Positions 16,855-25,284 of a stretch of 64,000 nucleotides of DNA are shown one piece after another. The stretch is from Alcaligenes faecalis (GTDB taxonomy: Bacteria > Pseudomonadota > Gammaproteobacteria > Burkholderiales > Burkholderiaceae_B): NCBI RefSeq assembly GCF_041521385.1, contig NZ_CP168006.1, positions 1 to 64,000 of the forward strand. Direction: 5' to 3'. The position numbers and the translations under genes were made by a program. The notes under the pieces are model-generated. The model was not told the origin of the DNA. It saw only the letters and a program-made list of their open reading frames with translations, and did not search any database. How positions within the stretch are numbered: position 1 is the first letter of the stretch; every line of letters starts with the position of its first letter.

Positions 16855-16902
16855 GTACTGTCTTGGGGGATCAGTACGTGCGTCTTTCAAGAGTTGAGAC
16901 GC
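16855..16902 (-). ncRNA. Structured leader motif, copy D
   Basis: GCGTCT pairs with AGACGC around CAACTCTTGAA (16,880-16,902), then GTACTG pairs with CAGTAC in a second hairpin. The layout matches copies A-C: a loop of CAAC-Y-CT-GAA type followed by a short hairpin. It begins about 30 bases after the predicted transcription start. Confidence 0.55.
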
Positions 16903-16936
16903 CGCTGTGGGGTGCCTGATGGCGATTCACACGAAA

Positions 16937-16965
16937 ACATTATCAGTACGCAAGAGCCAAGTCAA
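16937..16965 (-). promoter_or_regulatory. Sigma-70-type promoter for the DUF3577 gene
   Basis: On the minus strand TTGACT (16,960-16,965) and TAATGT (16,937-16,942) are 17 bases apart. Transcription would start near 16,930, giving a leader of about 190 bases. Confidence 0.75.
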
Positions 16966-16969
16966 CAGG

Positions 16970-18445
16970 CGATATCATTTTCAGAGAGGGTGCCACGCTG
17001 CCATGAATAAGTTCAACACCCATCTACCTTACTCATATCAACTGAATGAGGTGATCGCTATATCTGAGCCATGTCTTTAACGCACTTTGACGAACCCCGT
17101 CTATGCCCCCTTTTCGGTGGGGGGCGTAGTCGTAACTATAAAATTGATTATTCTCTTTGGGATTCAGTAGTAACCTGGGCCCTCCCAATCCAACACTCAT
17201 TCTACGCATCTGTCAGCTCATTAGAAGCAGCGTCGAGAAGAGTAAGCGATTGACGCCGAGGTTTACAGTCGGCATAGCGCTTCACTATGAGCGTTTTTGT
17301 CCTCAAAAGCATTTCTACAATCTAAAACCTCTGAGCCACCAATCAACGGACATCCACCATAGTAGATGTCGTAAACCTCATTGCCCAGACGGTTTTTATG
17401 CTCGATAAATAACCAATCCTCTGGGTAAGGTCGGATGGTTAACAACTTTTGATGACCGCGTCGAGAAAAAATGTGGTAGAGGTCAATCGTTGCAATAAAG
17501 ATCCCAGCTCACGATGAAGGTCAATAGGCATAGCCTTTGCTGGACACCAGCGTGACGGATTGCCGGTTTGCCCCCCATACGACATCGCTCCATTACGCTC
17601 CCTATAGGATAGACTTGGACGGGGCCGCCATTGCTTTGCATTTTCTTATGCGCTTGAGGCTAACGAAATCATCGTCGCATTTCCCCATCTCGTACGGCCA
17701 AGGCTCTGGCTGAGCAATAACTGTACTCTCGGACAGCGCATCAGCCGCCCGCTGCAGCGCTCCATCAGAACTAGTTAGGAATGGAATACACTCGCCGACG
17801 TAGTAAATGCCCTATCAACCTCACAGCGTTACCATCTTCAAAGCATTACGCACAACCTAAAGCCGCCAATCAAATAGATGGCGTTCAACTACAGCCTTAT
17901 AAGGCTCTTCGAGGCGCACTAGCTTTCAGTTACTGGATTAAACCAATCTGACATGTGATCTCGGCCAGGGAGCTCCTGCAGCTTTTGAGCTATGACGCTG
18001 TACCAGTTTATCTAGACCGGCTACAAGCCAGTCGACCCCATCAAGCAGAGGCTCTACACCACCGAAAGTAACAGCGATCTTGCCGAGATCTGCCTATCCA
18101 CATTTGTACAATATTTTAAACAGCCTTCGTATTTCATTCAAAACCATGAACCCCAGATCCATGTTAATGATTTAATTTTTTTGAGTAAATCATTTTTATT
18201 TTTTATTTATAATTAATAAAAAATCACCAAATAATAAATTGAGGATCAATTTGACATTAAGCGCAAAAAAATATAATATTAAAATAAGCTCATGAATTCC
18301 CTCAGCACAATAATTTAGCGCCGAATTAAATAAAATTAAGAGAAAAATAGCACAGAAAAAAATAAAATTAATTTACAATTAATACAGCAGTAGAAAGGTT
18401 GCTTGCTACCTAAAAAATAAGATTACACTTTAGAGCAAATGAATT
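16970..18445. other. Gene-poor 1.5-kb stretch with decayed coding traces
   Basis: No intact gene is seen. On the minus strand a 60-codon frame (17,263-17,445) reads LTIRPYPEDWLFIEHKNRLG and EVYDIYYGGCPLIGG, which looks like real protein. The same strand has coding-like stretches upstream to about 17,790 (ALQRAADALSESTVIAQPEP) broken by several stops, so this is probably an old pseudogene of unknown family. From about 18,120 to 18,445 the DNA becomes very AT-rich, marking the edge of the cargo with the caspase-like gene. Confidence 0.45.
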
Positions 18446-19303
18446 ATGAAAATCAATATATCACGATGCACTACCGCCCCAACCAACCGCGCTTTTTTTA
18501 TTGACGCCCTTGGAACGGAAGACCTTCAAACTGCAAAAAGCAAGCATGAAAAAATGCTTGATGAAGTATTGTCTTTATCACCTGATTTGCAGCCTTGCAT
18601 TTCAGAGAAAAACTCTCTTTTCAAATGCACCACGTTAAAAGAAATCAATCAAATATTTGACGCAATTGAGCAGCTCTGTAATGAATCTATATCTCCACTA
18701 ATTTTTATTGATGGACACGGTGACCAGCAACAAGGGCTCTCTTTGCCATCTGGTGAATACCTTAATTGGAATGATTTGAATCTCACGCTGGAGAGAATCA
18801 CTAGGGCCGCATTGGGGCAATCAATGGTGGTAGCTTCATTCTGCCACTCCATGTCTGCTATAGATAAAATTCCTAGTGGAAATCTTTTGCCCACACCATT
18901 CTACTTCGGGTATGAACACAGGGTTCAGGCAGGGGTTGTCGAAGAGGAGTCCAAACAAATTATTGAAGAACTTCTTCGATCTGGTAGGTTTATAAAATCA
19001 GGAAAAGAAATACAGCTTTACTCTGAGTATGATCATGCCATACCAGCAGTCTGCTTAGTGCTTAAAAAATTTCTATACCCTCAAGAGAATGCTGAGATAT
19101 ATACGGAACTATCAAAGAATAATCTTCGGAAAACCCTCCACAAACAGCTTGGCAATGAATTAGGCACTACAAAAGGGCTAAGCAAAGCAATATCAAAAGC
19201 ACTCAATCCTAAAGATTTTTTGGGGAATTTCTTAGAATCATATATGTATAACACAGAAAGGAGAAGAAAACTTTTGGATGAAATATTAACGAGTTTAAAC
19301 TAA
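18446..19303 (+). CDS. Caspase/CHAT-like peptidase-domain protein, function unknown
   Basis: Protein of 285 aa on the plus strand, against the direction of the ICE backbone and AT-rich. Residues 84-140 hold the pattern of caspase-fold peptidases: strand IFIDGHGD with His91, then GLSLPSGEYLNWNDLNLTL, strand SMVVASFCHS with Cys133. The His-Gly and strand-Cys pair is the dyad of CHAT and caspase-like enzymes. The remaining 150 residues are helical with no known module. Such peptidases act in several bacterial immune systems, usually with a sensor or a protein target encoded nearby. Here the only neighbour is a convergent 288-aa gene. Activity is inferred from the dyad only. Confidence 0.6.
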   Translation: MKINISRCTTAPTNRAFFIDALGTEDLQTAKSKHEKMLDEVLSLSPDLQPCISEKNSLFKCTTLKEINQIFDAIEQLCNESISPLIFIDGHGDQQQGLSLPSGEYLNWNDLNLTLERITRAALGQSMVVASFCHSMSAIDKIPSGNLLPTPFYFGYEHRVQAGVVEEESKQIIEELLRSGRFIKSGKEIQLYSEYDHAIPAVCLVLKKFLYPQENAEIYTELSKNNLRKTLHKQLGNELGTTKGLSKAISKALNPKDFLGNFLESYMYNTERRRKLLDEILTSLN

Positions 19304-19578
19304 AAAAATAAACCAGATAGCCATTACAATAAATAAACCTATAACTATAACTAAAATCCAATTTTAATTAAGCCTTATTTTTTACGAAAACAAATGAATA
19401 TGATTGATTTCATGTAGCATAGCTAATAAATACCAGTTGAATAATTTCGCTTAAAGTCGGTAGAATCGCATTGCAAGCGACTCAAAGCGGTAAGTTAGAA
19501 ACCCACAAAAGACCATCTAAGCCACTTAGATATAAGTCCCATAGATAAAAAACAAATTGGAAATACAAATTACTGCCA
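19304..19578. other. AT-rich spacer between convergent cargo genes
   Basis: No frame with a start signal is seen. No clear terminator hairpin with a T-run was found either. Confidence 0.3.
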
Positions 19579-20445
19579 CTATTTAATATTCATAGCTACA
19601 AAATCACGAATAGCAGTATAGGCACCTGGATTTGATTGTTTAATTGTTCGATCTATCTCCAAACTAAATGACTGCTCAAAATCACCATTTTTCATGGTAA
19701 TTGAAGCACTATCGATCCTAATAAGCAGCATCCAAATCGAATCTTGGGCTTTCGGATCTAGTGGGTAATGAGAAAAACAGGTTGCATGAGAAATATCGAT
19801 TTTGAGGCAACTAAACCCATTTCCAACACTATTTGCGAAAGCCTTAGAAGCCTTTCCAGAAGTTAAATCTATACATATAGATGCACTTTTCTTTGGATCA
19901 GCAAAGGTCGAGTGAAGATCTTTTAGATATTGATTTATGAAAATTTCGGGAGAATAATCGGAAAGACATAAAAAATATCGAGCCGAAGAGGTTTTTGATT
20001 TTGCCTCGTTTAGTTGTGCTTCAGGCTCTGGCACCAAGGCAATTAACCGGATAAGGTCAGCTACTGTCTCTGCGGAATTAGCCGATGCACGAGAATCTTG
20101 ACCAGTTTTAGTTTGCCTGTATGACTTGAAAAACTTTCCTTCAACGAAGTTCCTGTAGCGCCAGCCGTAGTTGGCAAGTCTTGCTGTTCCTAGTTTTGAG
20201 CCTCCGTAGTCTAGGAAAATATCACAACTTCTATTCGCCCCGCCCACAGGTAGCGGAACCACTTTGGTTGCGTAACTATTCTCCAGTTGAATTCTTTGTA
20301 TTGGATCAAGGATATTTTTTGCGTGAAGTGCGTTAAGCAGCGAAAATGCAAAACTCCCAACGGCATTTGCCTCCCTCCGCACTCGCTGAAACCCATATCC
20401 AGCGATTGACTCCGGCAGCATCGAAAATGCACTTTCAATGAGCAT
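19579..20445 (-). CDS. Unknown protein, possibly nuclease-like
   Basis: Protein of 288 aa beginning MLIESAFSMLPESIAGYGFQ. Residues 70-112 contain CDIFLDYGGSKLGTARL followed by WRYRNFVEGKFFKSY. An Asp on a strand followed about 30 residues later by Glu-Gly-Lys resembles a PD-(D/E)xK nuclease core, but the fold is not proven. The C-terminal half (ARYFLCLSDYSPEIFI, then SASICIDLTSGKAS) looks like alternating strands and helices. The gene is convergent with the caspase-like gene and lies between it and the SNF2-type helicase. It may form a two-gene cargo unit with that gene, or be unrelated. Codon use is AT-rich compared with the backbone. Confidence 0.45.
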   Translation of the reverse strand: MLIESAFSMLPESIAGYGFQRVRREANAVGSFAFSLLNALHAKNILDPIQRIQLENSYATKVVPLPVGGANRSCDIFLDYGGSKLGTARLANYGWRYRNFVEGKFFKSYRQTKTGQDSRASANSAETVADLIRLIALVPEPEAQLNEAKSKTSSARYFLCLSDYSPEIFINQYLKDLHSTFADPKKSASICIDLTSGKASKAFANSVGNGFSCLKIDISHATCFSHYPLDPKAQDSIWMLLIRIDSASITMKNGDFEQSFSLEIDRTIKQSNPGAYTAIRDFVAMNIK

Positions 20446-20608
20446 AAATCTTCCCTATATGGCTGATAACAATAGGCTGTATCATTTATTTCTCCGAAAG
20501 CAAGAACAACCGCTTTGAAGCTCCTTGGATTTGATCAGCCATTGACTGTTAAGTCAATTCTGAATCAACAAATTTTATAGTAATTCAAACCCGCCCAAAC
20601 ACTTAAGC

Positions 20609-22621
20609 TCAAGCATAATTTAGTGCGGCTGACTCTCCGTGCATCCACTTATGCAAGGTGGTATTCGTTATCGCCGCGGCATTATTTTCGTGCAGCACTG
20701 TTACTGCCTCAACGACATCCATTTCTGTCTCACGCTTAGCTTCGAGGATATTCCACACAGCCTCATCAATTGTGTCGGGTATGAGCGGCACGATGACAAT
20801 CACATCCCGCTGCTGGCCCAGTCTGTACGCCCTATCTTCGGCTTGGCGCATGAGCGCCGGGGTCCAGGGCATAGAAGCAAAGGCCACGTAGTTAGCAGCG
20901 GTTAGAGTAATACCGACACCAGCTGCCATCGTGGTGCCGATAAACACCCGGACCTCGGGATCATCCTGGAATGTGTCGATAGCCTTTTGCCGCTTGATAG
21001 CAGAGTCAGCTCCGACCAGACACACAGCCTTGATACCAGCGGCCGTGAAGGCATCATGCATGGCATTGACAGTGCTCATGTATTCACAAAAGATGATGAT
21101 CTTGTCTTCAGCCTGCAGACCTTCCACTGTTTCGATCAGGAACGGTGTCTTGAGCGTTTCCAGGCATTGGCGTAGCTTAGTGATCTTGGGCATGGCCATC
21201 TGGCTCATGTCATCGTAAATCTCTTTGTAAGCCGCCAAGCCTTCGCTGGGCGAGATAAAGCGCACAGAGTGGCTTTTAGAGCCCAGGTCGAGTACATCCT
21301 TGCGCCTACGTAGCATCCAACCGCCCAAGGCGCGAGCTAATGCGGCACGACGTTCTCGCGAACCCGTAAAGGACTTGCGGAACTCCTTGAGCTCCATACG
21401 GCCAAGTGAGTGGCCCGTCAGACGCAATAGCGTGTGGAGCTCAATTTCACGATTCAGAAGCGGTGTACCGGTTACCACATAGCGCTTCGGAATACGCGTG
21501 GCCATCACAAAGGCATTGCGTGTACGCCCGGATTTATGCTCCTTCAGGTAATGCGCTTCATCAATAGCCATGGCCCCGAACGCCAACCCGACTTCTCGTA
21601 CCAGGCCACCCAATCGTTCGTAGTTCGCAATGACCCACTGACAGCCGTATAACGTCGAGATTCGATCATCCCCGGCAAAGCCGACGATAGCATCGGGATA
21701 CACTGCGTGGATCTCGCGTTCCCAGTTGATACGCAAAGAGGCGGGACAGACAATAAGCACTCTACCCTGCCCCGCAGCTAGACGAGCACCTACAACAGTC
21801 TGACGTGTCTTACCCAGGCCCATATCATCGCCCAAGCACGCACCCGTTTGACCGGCCAAGTGACGGACGCCATCGACTTGATAGCCCCGTAAACCTGCGC
21901 CCACAGCGATCGCAGCCAGCACAGCTTCATCAATGTCGACTGCGTTGCTTTGCTCCAGGTCGGCAGACAAAAAACCCGCTCCATCCACATCCTGGGCAGG
22001 GCCGCTTTCCCCTTGCTCAGGAGTCGCGGCAGGCACTTGAATGGGCGATTCGTCCGCGTTTGCGGATACCAGCTCTTCGAGTACGACGGGCTGCTCATGC
22101 ACGAACGTATACTCAGGCGCCACGCCTGCCAGGTCACGAAGCACGTGCTGGATGTGAACTACGCCACCGCGCACTTGCCACGCCGCAGCGGGCTTATGAA
22201 ATCTCCCCTGTAGCGCACGCATGGCACGCACGCACAGCCCATCGTAAGTAAAGCTGACGGCATGTTGGCCATGGTTGAGCTCGCCTCTGGCCAGCTCAAA
22301 AATTTGAACGTCGAGCAGTTGAGTAAAGTAATCAGGTTCGGGGGCCCGTATAGCCGCTTTTAATAGCGCAGCAGCCCCATCAAAATCAACATGCTCACGC
22401 AGATAGAGCGCCTGCAACCAGGCTAAGGCATGGTCTGCACTGCCCTGCCCCAATACCCACATCCGCCGTCCAGGACACCACCATGCCCCAGCTTTAGACA
22501 ACCGGGCCGCCATTCCTGAGATATTGAATAGCTGTAACCCAAGCCTACGACCGTCAAAAACAGCTTGAATTAATAACTCAGGAGCCTTAAGCGAGATTGG
22601 GACAATATTCAACGGCAGCAC
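20609..22621 (-). CDS. SNF2-family helicase (HARP/SMARCAL1-like layout) of the ICE
   Basis: Protein of 670 aa with a GTG start at 22621. An N-terminal 180-residue region (WWCPGRRMWVLGQG) precedes a variable linker and then the helicase core: GDDMGLGKTRQT (motif I, about residue 265), AIDEAHYLKE (II), VVTGTPLLNRE (III), IIIFCEYMSTVNAM, VRVFIGTTMAAGVGITLT and QAEDRAYRLGQ (VI). This is the Snf2 family, closest in layout to annealing-type helicases with a DNA-binding N-terminus. In related ICEs a topoisomerase III gene (topB) usually follows ssb; here this helicase takes that place. An ssDNA-annealing or remodelling role in element replication is inferred. Confidence 0.82.
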   Translation of the reverse strand: MLPLNIVPISLKAPELLIQAVFDGRRLGLQLFNISGMAARLSKAGAWWCPGRRMWVLGQGSADHALAWLQALYLREHVDFDGAAALLKAAIRAPEPDYFTQLLDVQIFELARGELNHGQHAVSFTYDGLCVRAMRALQGRFHKPAAAWQVRGGVVHIQHVLRDLAGVAPEYTFVHEQPVVLEELVSANADESPIQVPAATPEQGESGPAQDVDGAGFLSADLEQSNAVDIDEAVLAAIAVGAGLRGYQVDGVRHLAGQTGACLGDDMGLGKTRQTVVGARLAAGQGRVLIVCPASLRINWEREIHAVYPDAIVGFAGDDRISTLYGCQWVIANYERLGGLVREVGLAFGAMAIDEAHYLKEHKSGRTRNAFVMATRIPKRYVVTGTPLLNREIELHTLLRLTGHSLGRMELKEFRKSFTGSRERRAALARALGGWMLRRRKDVLDLGSKSHSVRFISPSEGLAAYKEIYDDMSQMAMPKITKLRQCLETLKTPFLIETVEGLQAEDKIIIFCEYMSTVNAMHDAFTAAGIKAVCLVGADSAIKRQKAIDTFQDDPEVRVFIGTTMAAGVGITLTAANYVAFASMPWTPALMRQAEDRAYRLGQQRDVIVIVPLIPDTIDEAVWNILEAKRETEMDVVEAVTVLHENNAAAITNTTLHKWMHGESAALNYA

Positions 22622-22622
22622 C

Positions 22623-22655
22623 TTACTTCCATAAATCCTCCATATCCATGAACAT
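22623..22655 (-). CDS. Possible 10-codon leader peptide before the SNF2-type helicase gene
   Basis: ATG to TAA encodes MFMDMEDLWK. An AGGGG lies two bases before the ATG, which is a short spacing. The TAA ends one base before the helicase GTG, so ribosomes could pass from one to the other. It may simply be chance. Confidence 0.25.
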   Translation of the reverse strand: MFMDMEDLWK

Positions 22656-22672
22656 TGCCCCTATCTTGTTAA

Positions 22673-23110
22673 CTAAGCTGGAACATCCTCATCCGATGGG
22701 ATGTCTTGATCACGAGCTGCCGCAGGCCGGTTTGCTTGTTTGTAGGTGATCGACTCAATGCGTGTGAGCTGCAGGGCTACATCCTCAGCGACAATCTTGA
22801 TGACTTGTACCTCAGCATTCGTAGTCTCATCTTTGGCAAAGAAATCCCGCTCCTCACCAATGACCAGCACGCGAGCTCCCTTGCGCAAAAACTGTGCGCA
22901 CGCCTCGGCCTTGCTGCCGTAGATCTCAACCTCACGCCAGAAGCCTCCAATCTGCCCCACTTCGCCGGTGGCCTGGTCCACCCCATAGCGCCCAAAGTAC
23001 ACACGCATACTGCACACACTAAACTCTTCCCCCGAATTGTTCTTACGAGGAATACGTTTCAAGGTGGGTGAGTCGCCCAGGTTGCCCTTACCAATAAACA
23101 AGTTCTGCAT
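22673..23110 (-). CDS. ssb: ICE-encoded single-stranded DNA-binding protein
   Basis: Protein of 145 aa with AAGGAG seven bases before the ATG. It begins MQNLFIGKGNLGDSPTLKRI. The OB-fold signature is present: RVYFGRYGVD, GGFWREVEIYGSKAEACAQF, LRKGARVLVIGEERDFFA. The chromosomal type has a long acidic C-terminal tip; here the tail is short and ends DIPSDEDVPA, acidic but lacking the usual PF tip, so contact with host SSB partners may be weak. SSBs of this type sit next to DUF3158 and PFL_4669 genes in ICE replication modules. Confidence 0.88.
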   Translation of the reverse strand: MQNLFIGKGNLGDSPTLKRIPRKNNSGEEFSVCSMRVYFGRYGVDQATGEVGQIGGFWREVEIYGSKAEACAQFLRKGARVLVIGEERDFFAKDETTNAEVQVIKIVAEDVALQLTRIESITYKQANRPAAARDQDIPSDEDVPA

Positions 23111-23140
23111 ATCAACTCCTTTCGGTGAAAAACAAACGAC

Positions 23141-23156
23141 TTGACCGTATGGTCAA
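23141..23156 (-). promoter_or_regulatory. Small hairpin upstream of ssb
   Basis: TTGACC pairs with GGTCAA around a 4-base loop, followed by TTTGTTTTTC before the Shine-Dalgarno. It may be a weak attenuator, or an operator overlapping a -35-like TTGACC. Confidence 0.4.
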
Positions 23157-23176
23157 ACTGCCCTGCATTAACTGGA

Positions 23177-23671
23177 TCACGTCCCACTTCGGCTCGGAAT
23201 TGGCCTGGCAAAAGTGTGGACTTTGCGTTGCTGACTCAGTAACTTCAGTTCACGTACGAGCCCACGCAATTTGAGGTGTTGCGAATTGAATTCTTGTGCC
23301 TGGGCATTGGCGTGTTCGTACCACTGCCGCAACACGGTCGGTAGGACCGCATATCTTGAGTGCGCCTCTTCCCATGACAGATGCTTTCTTGTGCCAATCT
23401 CTCGCCAACGCAGCGCCATATAGCCGTCCGCTTTACGACGGTGCTCGGCCAGATACATGGAATAGCCAGCCACTTTCTTTGTTGCAGCACAGAGAGCGAC
23501 CATGTGTGCTTCAACCTGGTCAACTTGCATGAGATGGTGGCGCAGCGACTGGGCGGTGCCCCTACCCGTAAAGGGCTTTGTGTCAATCACGCTCTGACAC
23601 GTTTCGTTCTCCAAGGTCTTTCTTGCCCACTCAACCACATTGACACGTAGACTTCGAGTTCGCTTCGTCAT
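23177..23671 (-). CDS. DUF3158 family ICE protein
   Basis: Protein of 164 aa from the ATG at 23671; longer frames to 23776 run into the upstream gene. It begins MTKRTRSLRVNVVEWARKTL. The segment RRKADGYMALRWREIGTRKH, followed by helices to RGLVRELKLLSQQ, fits DUF3158, a helical family found between PFL_4669 and ssb in SPI-7/PFGI-1-type ICEs. Its function is unknown, presumably in element replication or stability. The gene begins 31 bases after the PFL_4669 stop. Confidence 0.75.
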   Translation of the reverse strand: MTKRTRSLRVNVVEWARKTLENETCQSVIDTKPFTGRGTAQSLRHHLMQVDQVEAHMVALCAATKKVAGYSMYLAEHRRKADGYMALRWREIGTRKHLSWEEAHSRYAVLPTVLRQWYEHANAQAQEFNSQHLKLRGLVRELKLLSQQRKVHTFARPIPSRSGT

Positions 23672-23702
23672 CCTTTCGCCCTTTCCTCGCAAAATCCTTT
23701 CT

Positions 23703-24821
23703 TCACACCAAACCCGAACCGGCATCCTGAAACTCGCCGGCTTCGCGCTGTGCTTCAGCTTCGGCCAGTTGCACACCGACCGACTGCAACAGGCTCCTTT
23801 CCTTCTCAGTTAATGTGTACCGTCGCCGAGAATGTCGTGGTTGCAGCTTGGCGGTAAAGACGTCGGCAGGCACCATGCCGAATACTTCGCGCACGAATTC
23901 CACACGCTGCTTGCCCTCTTCTGAAGCATGCTCCGTGATGAAGTCCAGCCGGGACAGCGCATTGATGTCTGGCTGCATGAGCCAACGTGAAAACCTGGCG
24001 ACCTCATTGAATACGCGACGGATAAAGCGAGTCATTTCTGTGATCGAGCGGCGCATTTGCTGATCGCTTAAGAGCGTCTTGCGACCCAGGGTCTTTTGCA
24101 AACGGATGAAGTAGTCATAATCAACAATCAAGCGGCTGATGCTGTATCCGTAGGGGGATCGGAATCCCAACTGCAAAGACTGCGGTTGGGCAGACTTCAG
24201 CACGGAATAGCTCAGCCCTCGTTGCTGCTGGCTGGAAAGCAAAGTCTCGGCAGCCTTGATCTCCTCTTGCAGCCGCTCATTCACTTCTTCCATGGATTGT
24301 TCATGACGCAGCAAAGACCAATCGGCATAGGGATTGTCATTGCCCGTCAACAGCCATAAGCTGCGCAACGAACTGGCGACACGGCGACCACCCACAATAG
24401 GTGCCACATCCGAGCCAGGCTCACGAACACGCCCCATAAACAGCCTGAATGCCTCCTTGGTATGCAGGGTCATCAGATCGTCTTCTGAATCGACCAGAGA
24501 GCCCAGGTCATCCATGGCAAAGAACTCGGCTGGTTTGACGTCAGGATCAGAACCCTTGCGCGTATGGAACTTGGTCTGCATACGAACCAGTTGATCTTTG
24601 CGATCTTCCAGTTCGATATACCGCTCGTAGAGCGGGTCATCTTCACGCATCGGCCCTGCCATATACGAGGCCAACAAGGCTTCTTCGCCGGTGATCGAAT
24701 ATCCATCGGCGAAGGGGGAATTCTCCTCCGTAGAGAACCCAATAAGAGACTTGGGTGCGGGAATGGCAGCGGGCTTATCGCTGGACTTGAGACGTGGCTG
24801 CTTATCAGTCGAAGTAGGCAT
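23703..24821 (-). CDS. PFL_4669 family (DUF1845) integrating conjugative element protein
   Basis: Protein of 372 aa. The diagnostic part is residues 115-175: DLMTLHTKEAFRLFMGRVRE, then IVGGRRVASSLRSLW and GNDNPYADWSLLRHEQ. This matches TIGR03761/DUF1845, an ICE-specific family of unknown biochemistry. A long helix with NERLQEEIKAAETLLSSQQQ follows, then a C-terminal helical domain. The family always lies in the replication block near ssb. The ATG has only a weak Shine-Dalgarno, so start choice is less certain; MAGPMREDD further in is unlikely because the N-terminal LIGFSTEENSPF is well formed. Confidence 0.85.
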   Translation of the reverse strand: MPTSTDKQPRLKSSDKPAAIPAPKSLIGFSTEENSPFADGYSITGEEALLASYMAGPMREDDPLYERYIELEDRKDQLVRMQTKFHTRKGSDPDVKPAEFFAMDDLGSLVDSEDDLMTLHTKEAFRLFMGRVREPGSDVAPIVGGRRVASSLRSLWLLTGNDNPYADWSLLRHEQSMEEVNERLQEEIKAAETLLSSQQQRGLSYSVLKSAQPQSLQLGFRSPYGYSISRLIVDYDYFIRLQKTLGRKTLLSDQQMRRSITEMTRFIRRVFNEVARFSRWLMQPDINALSRLDFITEHASEEGKQRVEFVREVFGMVPADVFTAKLQPRHSRRRYTLTEKERSLLQSVGVQLAEAEAQREAGEFQDAGSGLV

Positions 24822-24866
24822 AGGTAGTCACTGAGAAGAAAAATGAATAGGAGGTGACGGACATCA

Positions 24867-25256
24867 TCAGATCGTCGACCCCTTGAAATCTGCCAGCGGT
24901 GTTGCGTTGACAGCATCCAGAAACGGGAACGTATTGGCACGGAACCCAGGCAACATGCCGCTCAAAGGGTCTTGATTGAGGAATTCCAACAAGGCGTCAC
25001 TGTTGACTGTGATCAAGGTGCGGTAATTGGGCTGAGGCATCACGTTAATAAGCCCCATAGACTCCAATCTTTTTAATGATCGCTGCACCTGCTTGGGTGA
25101 CACTTGCCCACGCAATGAATCCAGGGCCATCTTGACCGCTGAAGTTTTTACTTGACGTTTGTCGCCATGATCTTGCAAGACGGTATGTAAAACTAAGGCA
25201 TCGCTGTATTTGCAGATGCGGTGCAAAAGATGAACAAACAACTGTTCGTTAGTCAT
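24867..25256 (-). CDS. Winged-helix DNA-binding protein next to iteron array
   Basis: Protein of 129 aa from the ATG at 25256, with GGAG eight bases upstream. It begins MTNEQLFVHLLHRICKYSDA. The segment TSAVKMALDSLRGQVSPKQVQRSLKRLESMGLI is a helix-turn-helix with a recognition helix, followed by a wing (YRTLITVN). The gene starts 29 bases after the tandem 36-bp repeats, so it is a good candidate for the protein that binds them, either as an autoregulator or as a replication accessory factor. No enzymatic motif is present. Confidence 0.65.
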   Translation of the reverse strand: MTNEQLFVHLLHRICKYSDALVLHTVLQDHGDKRQVKTSAVKMALDSLRGQVSPKQVQRSLKRLESMGLINVMPQPNYRTLITVNSDALLEFLNQDPLSGMLPGFRANTFPFLDAVNATPLADFKGSTI

Positions 25257-25284
25257 AGAAACGATCTCCTGATTCTGTTGATGG

